Shown here in pieces: positions 7,708-16,100 of a stretch of DNA of 26,000 nt. The position numbers and the translations under genes are program-made. The notes under the pieces are model-generated. The model did no database searches, was not told the DNA's origin, and saw only the letters and a program-made list of their open reading frames with translations. Source of the stretch: Polyangiaceae bacterium (lineage in GTDB: Bacteria > Myxococcota > Polyangia > Polyangiales > Polyangiaceae); NCBI GenBank assembly GCA_025936205.1, contig JAICTU010000057.1:1-26000 (forward strand). Reading direction: 5' to 3'. How positions within the stretch are numbered: the first letter of the stretch is position 1; each line of letters begins with the position of its first letter.

Positions 7708-10194
7708 ATGCCCGATCTGCCCGATCTCAACGATGCCCAGCGCAGCGCAGTGCTGCACGGGGACGGCCCGCTGCTCGTATTCGCAGGCGCCGGCAGCGGC
7801 AAGACACGGGTCATCACCTATCGCATCGCGCGCCTGCTGAGCGAGGGCGTGCCCCCGTACCGCATCCTCGCGGTCACCTTCACCAACAAGGCCGCGGCGG
7901 AGCTACGCCATCGCCTCGAGAAGCTCGCTGGGGACGCGGCGCGCGATCTGTGGATGGGCACCTTCCACTCGCTCAGCGCCCGCCTGTTGCGTCGCTATGG
8001 CGCGGAGCTCGGGCTGAGCCAGCGCTTCTCCATCTACGACGACTCGGATCAGAAGGCGCTGATCACGCGCGTGATCAAGGACAACGGCTTCGACGAGCGC
8101 AGCCTGATCCCCAAGGCGTGCCTCGGGCGCATCCACGCCAAGAAGCGCGAGGGCATCACACCGGAGCAGCTGGCGCCCACCTTCGAGTTCGATGACGCGC
8201 TGCTGAAGATCTACACCGAGTACGAGAAGGCGCTGCGCGCGGCGGACGCCGTCGACTTCGATGACCTGATCCTGCTCATGGTCAAGCTGCTCGAGACGCA
8301 TCCGAGTCCCGGCTCTGTAGGCGGGCAGGCCGGCGAAGAGCTGCGCAAACGCTACGATTACGTGCTGGTGGACGAGTTTCAGGACACCAACAACATCCAG
8401 TACCGCTGGGTGCGGGCGCTGGCGGCGCGGACCCGCAACCTGTGCGTGGTGGGCGACGACGACCAGAGCATCTACGCCTGGCGCGGCGCCGACATCCGCA
8501 ACATCCGCGACTTCTCGCGCGACTTTCCCGACGCGGCGGTGGTCAAGCTGGAACAGAACTACCGCTCCAGCGCCAACATCGTGCGCTGCGCGCAGTGCGT
8601 GATCGAGGTGGCCGCGGAGCGCGCCGAGAAGAAGCTCTGGACGGCGGAACCGGCGGGCGAAAAAGTGATCCTGACCGCGATGCGCGACGAGCGCGATGAA
8701 GCGGAGCAGGTCGTGCGCACGCTGCGCGATCGCCTGCGCGCCGGCGTGCCCGCGCGCGAGCTGGCGGTGTTCTACCGCATCAACGCGCAGTCGCGCGTGC
8801 TCGAAGAAGCACTGCGCCGGGAGAACCTGCCGTACCAGATCGTGGGCGGCATGCGCTTCTTCGAGCGCGCCGAGGTCAAGAATCTGCTCTCCTACCTGCG
8901 CTTCCTCGATAACCCGAAGAGCGACGCCGATCTGGTGCGCATCTTCAACCTGCCGGCGCGCGGCCTGGGCAACAAAACTCTGGATCGGCTGCTGGCGAAC
9001 GCCAGCGCAGCGGGCAGCAGCGTATTCGACGCGATCGAGACCAGCCTCCAGGATCCGGAGCTCAACTCCGGCGCCAAGAAGAAGCTGGCGGCCTTCCACG
9101 AGCTGATGACGGAGCTCGCGCGCCGCCGGCTGGACCTGCCCCCGAGCGAGCTCGCCCGGGAAGTGCTGCTGAAGACGGGCTATGAGGCGGCGCTGCGCGC
9201 GGAGAACAACGCCGAGGCCGACGCACGGCTGGAAAACCTCGCGGAGCTGATTGGTTCGATCAAGGAATACGAGAACGAATGCGAGCGCAACCAGCGCAAG
9301 GCCAACCTGGACGAGTACCTGGAGCGCGTCGCGCTGGTCAGCGACCAGGACGCGATCCAGGAAGGCAGCGCGGTGCTGCTGATGACCGTGCACAGCGCCA
9401 AGGGCCTGGAGTTCGACACGGTGCTGCTGACCGGCATGGAAGAAGAGACCTTCCCCTATCGGGGGCTCGAGTCAGAGAGCAACGATGAGCTGGAGGAAGA
9501 GCGCCGCCTCGCCTACGTGGCCATCACGCGCGCGCGCCGGCGCCTGTACATCAGCTACGCCGCCACGCGCATGATCTTCGGCAACACCAAGTACCTCGCG
9601 CCGAGCCGCTTCCTCGAACAATTGCCGAGCGACGTCGTCGAACACCGCGGTGCGTCCAGCTTCAACATGCGCATGCACGCAGCCGTGGCGCGCGCGCGCC
9701 AGGCCGAATACGCCGATCCGGATCCCGGAGAGAGCTGGGATCAGCGCGAGCCGGGCGAAGACGCGCCGGTGCGGCCCCCGGCGCGCAGCGCTGGGCTCAG
9801 CTGGAATCGGGGCTCAGCGGCGCCGGCACGGCCAGCGCCGGGGGGTTTTCGTCCTTCGGGTAGCGCCCGGCCCTCCCCGTTCGACCGAGGCTCCTCATCA
9901 CGGCCCGCGGCGCGGCCTGCCCCCGGGGCACGGCCCTCGGCAGCCCGGCCCTCGGCAGCGCGCCCTGCCTCGCCACGATCTGCGCCGCGACCGGGCGAGC
10001 GCGTGATCGACACCAGTGCCTTTGGCGACGTCGCGGCGGGCGAAGGCGGATTACGCCGCGGAACGCGCGTGTTTCACCGCCGTTTCGGCAGCGGCGTGGT
10101 CGAAGAGTGCGAAGGCCCCGACAAGGTGGTCGCTCGCTTCAAGGGCTTCGGCACCAAGAAGGTAATGCAGGAGTTCCTCACCATCGAGGAATGA
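7708..10194 (+). CDS. pcrA: ATP-dependent 3'-5' DNA helicase, PcrA/UvrD family
   Basis: Superfamily 1A helicase that unwinds DNA in nucleotide-excision and mismatch repair and removes proteins from DNA. It has 828 residues. In order it shows the Q-motif region LNDAQRSAV (about 7-15), Walker A GAGSGKT (27-33), motif II VDEFQDTN (DE at 222-223), motif III VVGDDDQSIYAWRGAD, motif IV QNYRSS, motif V TVHSAKGLEFD and motif VI YVAITRARRRLYI (from about 603). From about 660 to 770 there is a disordered Arg/Pro/Ala/Ser linker. It ends with a small beta domain (GTRVFHRRFGSGVV to KVMQEFLTIEE) like the C-terminal domain of PcrA/UvrD that contacts RNA polymerase. The tail favours PcrA/UvrD over Rep. The start at ATG 7708 fits the family, but the ribosome binding site is weak. 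The downstream TPR gene follows after 37 bp. Confidence 0.95.
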   Translation: MPDLPDLNDAQRSAVLHGDGPLLVFAGAGSGKTRVITYRIARLLSEGVPPYRILAVTFTNKAAAELRHRLEKLAGDAARDLWMGTFHSLSARLLRRYGAELGLSQRFSIYDDSDQKALITRVIKDNGFDERSLIPKACLGRIHAKKREGITPEQLAPTFEFDDALLKIYTEYEKALRAADAVDFDDLILLMVKLLETHPSPGSVGGQAGEELRKRYDYVLVDEFQDTNNIQYRWVRALAARTRNLCVVGDDDQSIYAWRGADIRNIRDFSRDFPDAAVVKLEQNYRSSANIVRCAQCVIEVAAERAEKKLWTAEPAGEKVILTAMRDERDEAEQVVRTLRDRLRAGVPARELAVFYRINAQSRVLEEALRRENLPYQIVGGMRFFERAEVKNLLSYLRFLDNPKSDADLVRIFNLPARGLGNKTLDRLLANASAAGSSVFDAIETSLQDPELNSGAKKKLAAFHELMTELARRRLDLPPSELAREVLLKTGYEAALRAENNAEADARLENLAELIGSIKEYENECERNQRKANLDEYLERVALVSDQDAIQEGSAVLLMTVHSAKGLEFDTVLLTGMEEETFPYRGLESESNDELEEERRLAYVAITRARRRLYISYAATRMIFGNTKYLAPSRFLEQLPSDVVEHRGASSFNMRMHAAVARARQAEYADPDPGESWDQREPGEDAPVRPPARSAGLSWNRGSAAPARPAPGGFRPSGSARPSPFDRGSSSRPAARPAPGARPSAARPSAARPASPRSAPRPGERVIDTSAFGDVAAGEGGLRRGTRVFHRRFGSGVVEECEGPDKVVARFKGFGTKKVMQEFLTIEE

Positions 10195-10231
10195 ACCGCA
10201 GCGCACGCGGGCATCGAGAAAGAAGACTGGA

Positions 10232-10543
10232 ATGAACAAGCGCCTGGCAATGTTGGAGAGCTTGACGGCGAGCGGCAAGGCCGACGCCTTCGCCTGGTAC
10301 GGACTGGGCATGGAGTACCGTCGCGAGGGCCGCCGTGAGGACGCCGTGCGCACCTTCGAACAACTGCGCGCCCAGCACCCCGAGTACCTGCCGACGTACC
10401 TCATGGCGGGGCAGATCCTGATCGATGCGGCGCGCCCCGCTGATGCGCGCGAATGGCTCGAAGCCGGCGTCCAGCTCGCGCGCACGCAGGGCAACCACCA
10501 CGCGCTCGGTGAGCTGGAGAGCGCGCTCGACGCACTGTCCTGA
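10232..10543 (+). CDS. Small TPR-repeat protein
   Basis: A 103-residue soluble protein with about two tetratricopeptide repeats: residues 18-51 (ADAFAWYGLGMEYRREGRRE and on), then 52-85 (YLPTYLMAGQILIDAARPAD). TPR units are helix-turn-helix protein-binding scaffolds, and the partner is unknown. It has no signal peptide or membrane segment. It starts 37 bp after the helicase stop in the same direction and is probably cotranscribed, so a link to repair or to the helicase is possible but unproven. Codon use matches the neighbours. Confidence 0.85.
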   Translation: MNKRLAMLESLTASGKADAFAWYGLGMEYRREGRREDAVRTFEQLRAQHPEYLPTYLMAGQILIDAARPADAREWLEAGVQLARTQGNHHALGELESALDALS

Positions 10544-10567
10544 GCCCGAACGGCATCGTATTTTTGT

Positions 10568-10636
10568 GGCCGGGCCTGCCCTGTTCGGCCCGGAGCAAAC
10601 CTCGGGGCTCAACCGTCGCTGAGCGCCCCGAGGTTT
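10568..10636. terminator. Strong GC hairpins after the TPR gene
   Basis: CCGGGCC/GGCCCGG (10570-10593) is followed by AAACCTCGGGGC/GCCCCGAGGTTT (10597-10608 and 10625-10636), a perfect 12-bp stem with a 16-nt loop. The second would be a stable 3' hairpin for the helicase-TPR transcript. No T-run follows, so it may block RNA decay rather than terminate transcription. GGCCGGGCCT (10568-10577) can also pair with AGGCCCGGCC (10656-10665). Confidence 0.5.
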
Positions 10637-10656
10637 CGTGCGCGACGAACGGCGGA

Positions 10657-10985
10657 GGCCCGGCCCTGAGAGATCCCCGCGAACTGGTCGCGAAAAGAGC
10701 AGGAATCGGGGCTCGGCCTGCAAGGCACCCGCCGGCGCCAGGATGAGCCCAAAGTTCGCTGCGCCGCAGAGGACCGCAGCCACTCACTCGTGGCGCCACG
10801 GGTGCTGAAGCGGCCGGCAGCGGGCACATCCTGGCGACGCCCCAGGAGCTGTGGGGCCGAGCCCTCTCTGATTCTCACAACTCGCGGAAGTCCCCTTTAT
10901 TTGTGAAGGTGGCAGGTTCCCCGAGGAACTCCACTTCGCGCAAAAAATGAGGGCTTTTTTCGTGGCGGTCTCTCAGGGCCGGGCC
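10657..10985. repeat. 329-bp element with 17-bp terminal inverted repeats and nested arms
   Basis: GGCCCGGCCCTGAGAGA (10657-10673) is the exact reverse complement of 10969-10985. Inside, GGGCTCGGCC (10709-10718) pairs with 10855-10864, and CGCCAGGATG (10736-10745) pairs with 10827-10836. A perfect palindrome CGTGGCGCCACG (10789-10800) sits near the middle. A bulged hairpin (10905-10937) is a side arm, and an A6/T6 dyad lies at 10943-10960. All main arms nest around one centre. No credible ORF lies inside and I see no target-site duplication. It may be a MITE-like palindromic element, a structured RNA, or a complex bidirectional terminator between convergent genes. Confidence 0.6.
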
Positions 10986-11013
10986 AAACCCAACCACAGC
11001 GCCGATGGCAGGG

Positions 11014-13029
11014 CTAGCCGAGGACGCTCTTCACGAACTCGATCAAGCGATCGGGCGTGAAGGGCTTGGCGATCAGGGTGAGGTGTGGATTGGCACCTTG
11101 GCCGTGCGTGTCTTCGGAGTATCCAGTCATGAAGATCACCGGCGGCGGCTCTTCGCGCTGGCTGACGCGCTCGGCGAGCTCGCGCCCGCCCATCACCGGC
11201 ATCTGCAGGTCGGTCAGGATCAGTCGCACCTGTTTGCCGCCATCGAGCAGCGCCAGCGCTTCGACGCCGTTGCTTGCCGTCAGCGTGCGAAAGCCAGCGG
11301 AGCGCAGGATGCGCTCGGCGATGTAGCGCACCTGATCGACATCCTCGACGATCAGGATGTCGGCGTCGGACGCCGCCTGCGGCGGCGCATCGCAGGGAGC
11401 GGCAGCTTCGGCAATCGGCGCTGCCAGCGCGTCGATGCGCGGGAACCAGAGCGTGAAGCGCGTGCCCAGGTCAAGGTCGCTGACGCTCACCAGGCCATCG
11501 TTCTGGCGCGCCATGCCGTAGACAGAGGCCAGACCGAGCCCGGTGCCCCGCCCCTGCGGCTTGGTGGTGAAGTAGGGGTCGAAGATGCGCGGCAAGCGAT
11601 CGGGATCGATGCCGCCGCCATTGTCGTCGACCTGGATGCAGACGTAGGCCCCGGCGGGCACGTCGCCCGGGAGCGCGCGCAGCGCCTCGCGGAGCTGCGT
11701 CGCCTCCAGGCGGATGGTGATACGCCCGGACCTGATGCCGAGCTGCTCGATCGCGTCCGCCGCGTTCACGACCAGGTTGGTGAGCATGCGCTCGACATGG
11801 CGCGGATCGACGCGCGCCCGCAGCGGACCGCGCGACGGCTCGATGCGCAGCGTGCCGCGGCGACCCACGGCGCGGTTCAGCAGGTCCTGGAACTTGACGA
11901 CGACGTCGTTGAGGTCGACGGACTCGGGGCGAAACGGCTCGCGGCGCGCAAACGCCAGGAGCTGGCGCGTGAGCTCCATGCAGCGGCTGAGCGCGAGCCG
12001 CCCGCCTTCGATCAGCTCGTCGCGCTCTTCCGGCTCTTCCCCACCCTCGGCCAGCATCGAGAGGCTGGAGTCCATCACCAGCAGGTAGTTGTTGAAGTCG
12101 TGCGCGAGCCCAGCAGCGAGCGTGCCGATGGCCTCCATCTTGGCCGCGTGCCGCAGCTGGTCTTCGAGCTGCACTCGCTCGGTCACATCCATGCTGGTGC
12201 CCACGACGCGCTCGACGCCGTCGGCGAGTCGCATCATGGCCGCTTGTGTGTACAAATGGCGGATGCTCCCGTCGGCGCGCACCATGCGCACGCTGAGCGG
12301 CTCGCAGGAACGCTCGCGCACCAGCTGATCCCACCAGCGCCGCTGCTTCTCGCGATCGTCGGGGTGGACCCGCTCCAGGTGGGTGGCGGCGTCGGCATTC
12401 GGCTCCTCCACGCCCGTCAGAGCCTTGAGCCCCTCCGTCCAGACCATCTCCATGGCCTCGACACGCACCACGAAGCTGCCGATGCCCGCCACGCGCTCGG
12501 CGGCACGCGCGATGGCCAGCGCCTCCTCCAGCGCCACGGCGCTGCGCTTGCTCTCGGTGATGTCCTGCAGCGCGCCCACGACCTGGGTGATGCGATCGCC
12601 GTCGCGATAGACGCGCCCCGAGCCGCGGACGAAGCGGGCCTCGCCCGTGGTCTGATGGATGACGCGGTACTCGATGTCTTCGAACACGCCCTGCGAAAGG
12701 CGCTGGAATGCCTCCTTCACCCGCTCCAGGTCGTCAGGGTGGATGGCGGAGAAAAACGCCTCCGGGCTGGGCTGGACCGAGCCCGGCTCGTAGCCGAGGA
12801 TGCGATGGAACTCGTCGGACCAGAGCGGATTCGGGTTGCCGGGTACCCACACGAACCCGCCCAGATGCGCGATGCGCATGCTCTCCATCAGCAGCGCTTC
12901 CACCCCCGAGTGGTAGCCCAGCTCCGGGGCACGCGGGGCGCCGGCGGTACTGTCCGGGGTGCGGGGTGTCCCCGCACCAGAGGCCCGGGGTGCCCCCGCA
13001 GCAGGCGACCTAGATGACCGCTCCAACAC
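11014..13029 (-). CDS. Cytosolic PAS-PAS hybrid sensor histidine kinase
   Basis: Two-component sensor that autophosphorylates on His and passes phosphate to its own receiver domain. Residues are numbered from the GTG at 13029 (671 aa). PAS 1 is about 48-160 and PAS 2 about 178-285. The HisKA helix has the phospho-acceptor His310 in GLAHDFNN. The ATPase domain has its N box near 418-427 (NLVVNAADAI), DDNGGGI (468-474), FDPYFTTK (483-490) and GTGLGLASVYG (495-505). The C-terminal receiver (about 556-671) has acidic residues VEDVD, the acceptor Asp607 in LTDLQMP and Lys655. It has no membrane segment, so it senses an internal signal. The first 42 residues are low complexity and coincide with intergenic-type GC palindromes. 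The GTG at 12903 or ATG at 12888 may be the true start. It follows the large Ser/Thr kinase on the same strand, and no partner output regulator is adjacent. Confidence 0.92.
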   Translation of the reverse strand: MLERSSRSPAAGAPRASGAGTPRTPDSTAGAPRAPELGYHSGVEALLMESMRIAHLGGFVWVPGNPNPLWSDEFHRILGYEPGSVQPSPEAFFSAIHPDDLERVKEAFQRLSQGVFEDIEYRVIHQTTGEARFVRGSGRVYRDGDRITQVVGALQDITESKRSAVALEEALAIARAAERVAGIGSFVVRVEAMEMVWTEGLKALTGVEEPNADAATHLERVHPDDREKQRRWWDQLVRERSCEPLSVRMVRADGSIRHLYTQAAMMRLADGVERVVGTSMDVTERVQLEDQLRHAAKMEAIGTLAAGLAHDFNNYLLVMDSSLSMLAEGGEEPEERDELIEGGRLALSRCMELTRQLLAFARREPFRPESVDLNDVVVKFQDLLNRAVGRRGTLRIEPSRGPLRARVDPRHVERMLTNLVVNAADAIEQLGIRSGRITIRLEATQLREALRALPGDVPAGAYVCIQVDDNGGGIDPDRLPRIFDPYFTTKPQGRGTGLGLASVYGMARQNDGLVSVSDLDLGTRFTLWFPRIDALAAPIAEAAAPCDAPPQAASDADILIVEDVDQVRYIAERILRSAGFRTLTASNGVEALALLDGGKQVRLILTDLQMPVMGGRELAERVSQREEPPPVIFMTGYSEDTHGQGANPHLTLIAKPFTPDRLIEFVKSVLG
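12954..13000. repeat. GC palindromes at the 5' end of the histidine kinase gene
   Basis: TGCGGGGTGTCCCCGCA (12960-12976) is a perfect 7-3-7 dyad, followed by a degenerate copy around 12985-13000 (GGGGTGCCCC core). The same unit occurs upstream of the large Ser/Thr kinase (17591-17607), and a shorter one occurs upstream of the helicase (7631-7645). If the kinase starts at 12903, these palindromes lie in its upstream region. Confidence 0.6.
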
Positions 13030-13120
13030 GCTTCATTCCGGCGTCTCGAGCACGCGCCTTTAGACCTGTGATCCGATCTGTCCCTTAGCACGGTGCGTCG
13101 TGCGAGGGGGCTTTCTTCGC

Positions 13121-16100
13121 TCAGGAGCCGCTCAAGGCCTCGACATCGTTGGCGAGCAGCGACGCCACGACCGGACGGGCCGCGAAGCTGTGGCGCAGCG
13201 GCAGGTCGCGGATGAGATCGCGCAATTCGCGCGCATAGCTGCCCGCGCGCCGCTGCAGATCCGCCGCCTGGGGCGATCCGGCGCTGGCGAGCGCGGCGCA
13301 GCACAGGCCGCGGGTCTCCAGCCCGTATTCGGAGCCCTGGATGGTCTCGAGGGCGCCCATGGCCGTGGTGGCCAGCAGGATCCCGGTGTGCTGCTCGCCG
13401 ATGTCGACGCGGGCGGCCGCCTCGATGGCCATGGCATAAAAGTGGAACGCCACGTAGGCCTGCGCTTCGGCGACCTGGCGCGCTTCGAAGGCGTGCATCA
13501 CCGCGCTGCCGTGATCACCGCGCTTGCGGGCCAGGAGCGCGCGCATGATCTTTTCGTGCACCGAATCGTAGGCGTTGCCGGTGGCGGCGCTCAGCGCCGC
13601 CGCGTCGGCGATCGACGCCTCCGCTTGCGCGAACTCCCCAATCTCCACGAACACCTCGGCGCTGGCCAGCAAGGTGGCGGCGCGCCCGTCCTGATCGCCG
13701 TAGCGCTCGTGCGCCTCGCGCGCGCGTTGCAGGTAGCTCTTGGCGCGCTCTACATCGCCGAGCCGCCAGTAGCATTGCCCGATGTTGCTCAAGGTCTTGG
13801 CGATCTGGAAGCGCCCGCCGATGCTCAGGTCGATGCGGATCGCCTCCAGGGCGAGCGCGATCGCGTCTTCGAAGCGGCCCAGCACGAACATGGCTCGGGC
13901 CAGCGAGTTCTTCGCGCGCGCCTCGGGCCTGCGCGCGCCCTCGTGCCGGAACACGGCGATCGCCTCGGCGTGCGCCTCCACTGCCTCGGCGACGCGCCCG
14001 ACGCGCAGCAGCAATCCCCCGCGCGAGCGCAACACCTCGGCGCGCAGGCGCAGCGATGTGCCCCCTTTGCGCACAGTGTCGAGCGCGCGGTCACAGGCGG
14101 AGAGCGCGCCCTGCATGTCGCCCAGATCGCGGAGCAGGTCGGCCATCAGCGCCTGGGCCTCGCCCTCCAGCGCCGCCGAGCCCACGTGCCGCGCGGCCAG
14201 CTCGCCCTTTTGCGCCAGGGTCAGGCCGCGCGCGAGCCGCCCGGTGTCGAGATCGAAGCGCGAGCTACGGATCAGTGCCGTGGCGCCCCAGAGCGGGTGC
14301 TGGCTCTGGCGCGCATAGCGCCGCAGCTCGGTCAGGTGCGCGCGGCGCTCGCTCCAGCGGCCCTGAATGCGGCAGATGCCCTCCAGCGCCACGAGCGCGC
14401 TCGGCCGCTCGGGGTGGGACTCCGGCAGCACCGCCAGGGCGCGGTTGTAGTAGCGCGTGGCGAGCGGCAGCTGGTAGCTCATCCAGGCGGCGTTGGCGGC
14501 CTGCAGATAGAAGCTGCCCGCCTTCTCGCGGTCGCCGCCGCGGGCGAAGTGACGCGCCACGATCGCCGCCCCCAGCCCGTTGGCGACGGGTGCCTCGGCG
14601 ATGCGTTCGCCAAGCCGGCAGTGCATCTGCTGCCGCTCGGCGTCGTCGAGGCCCAGGTACGCGACGTCGCGCGTCAGCGGGTGGCGCAGATCGACGGCGT
14701 CAGCGCGGGCGTCGCACAGGCCGCGCGCGCACAGCCGAGCCACGGCCTCTTCCGCCTCTGGTCCCACCAGCGCGTCCAGCTCCGACACCGCCAATGGACC
14801 ACCCGCGACCGACAGCCAGGCGATGATGCGGTGCTCTTCCGGAGGCAGCTCGTTCAGGCGGTCGGCGATCAGCTGCTCCAGCGTGGAGGGCAGCGATTGC
14901 GCCGTCGAGCCCGCGCCCGCGACACGCGCCAGCCCGGCTTGCCCATCGGGCCCCTCCTTGAACTCGACCGTGCCGCGCTCCAGGAGCGCATCCACCATCT
15001 CCAGCAGGAAGAACGGGTTGCCCGCGGCGCGCGGCACCAGGTCCGCGCACACTTCCGCGACGCCCTCGGTCACGCCCAGGTGCTCCTGGACCAGACGCAG
15101 CTGGTTGTCGTGGCTGAGCCCGCCCAGCTCGATCGTGACCACACCTTCAATCACCTGCGCCACGTGCTCGTCGGGGCGCGTGACGAGGATGTTCAAGATC
15201 GGCAGCGCGTCGACCCGCCGCATCAAGCTGGAGACCAGCTCCAGGCTCTGCACGTCAGCCCAGTGAATGCCGTCCAGCACCACCACCCGCGGCGCCTGCT
15301 GCGCCAGGCGCGTGAACGCGCGGCGGATGCCGGTCGCCAGCAGGCGCCGGTGCCGCGCCACGTCTGCCTCGTCATCCGCGCGCGCCAGCCGCCCCGTGGC
15401 GAGCTCGGCCATGATGGCGATGATCTCGGCACGGTTCACGCCTTCCAGCGCCTCGCCGAGCGCATGCTCGACCAGCGACTGCGCTTCCTCCAGCGGCTGC
15501 TCGAGCCGCGTGCCGGTGAGCTCGCGCAGCCACTGACCCGCGTTCGAGAACGGCAGCTCGCGGCGCGCCGGAGAGCACTCGACGCGCAGCACGCGCGCGT
15601 CCGGCGGCAGCTCGCCGAGGAAGGCGCTGGCGAGCGCCGTCTTGCCGATGCCCATCTCGCCGATGATCACGCGCGAGACGACCGCGCCCGCTCCGCCCGC
15701 GGCGCCCAGCGGCCCGCCCACTCCGGGGCCGCCCGCGCGCGTGACGCACTGATGATAGGCGGCGTGCAAGTCGGCGAGCTCCGCGTCGCGGCCGATCAGC
15801 TCGCGCAGGGCGACCGCGTGCTGCTGCTGCTTCTCCTCGCGCGTCAGCGGCCGGCGCAACGCGTAGGTGTGCATGTTGCGGGGCAGCCGCGACCACTGCG
15901 GCACCTCGAACTCCACGCTGGGCACATCCGCCCACACGAAATCGCGCCGCACCAGCCGGTACAGCCCTCCGGCGACCCAGGTCTGGTGAGGCGGCGCCTT
16001 CTCCGCCAGCAAGGCCGCGAGCCGCGTGCCAGGGCCCTGAAGCGTGTGCCGGATCAGGTGACCGGCGTCGTCGCGCTGGCCGGCGGCGATGCCGCGCACG

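Noticed and set aside
7903..9393. 496-codon minus-strand frame inside the helicase gene
   Set aside because: It is fully contained in the pcrA coding region and its composition is typical of a GC-driven antisense shadow.
10609..10878. Minus-strand frames in the 10544-11013 gap as small genes
   Set aside because: The frames cover the nested inverted repeats, have no recognisable domain and show no ribosome binding site. Structure explains the sequence better than coding does.
11005..13017. 670-codon plus-strand frame over the histidine kinase
   Set aside because: It is antisense to a gene with complete PAS, HisKA, ATPase and receiver motifs. No domain is recognisable in the plus frame.
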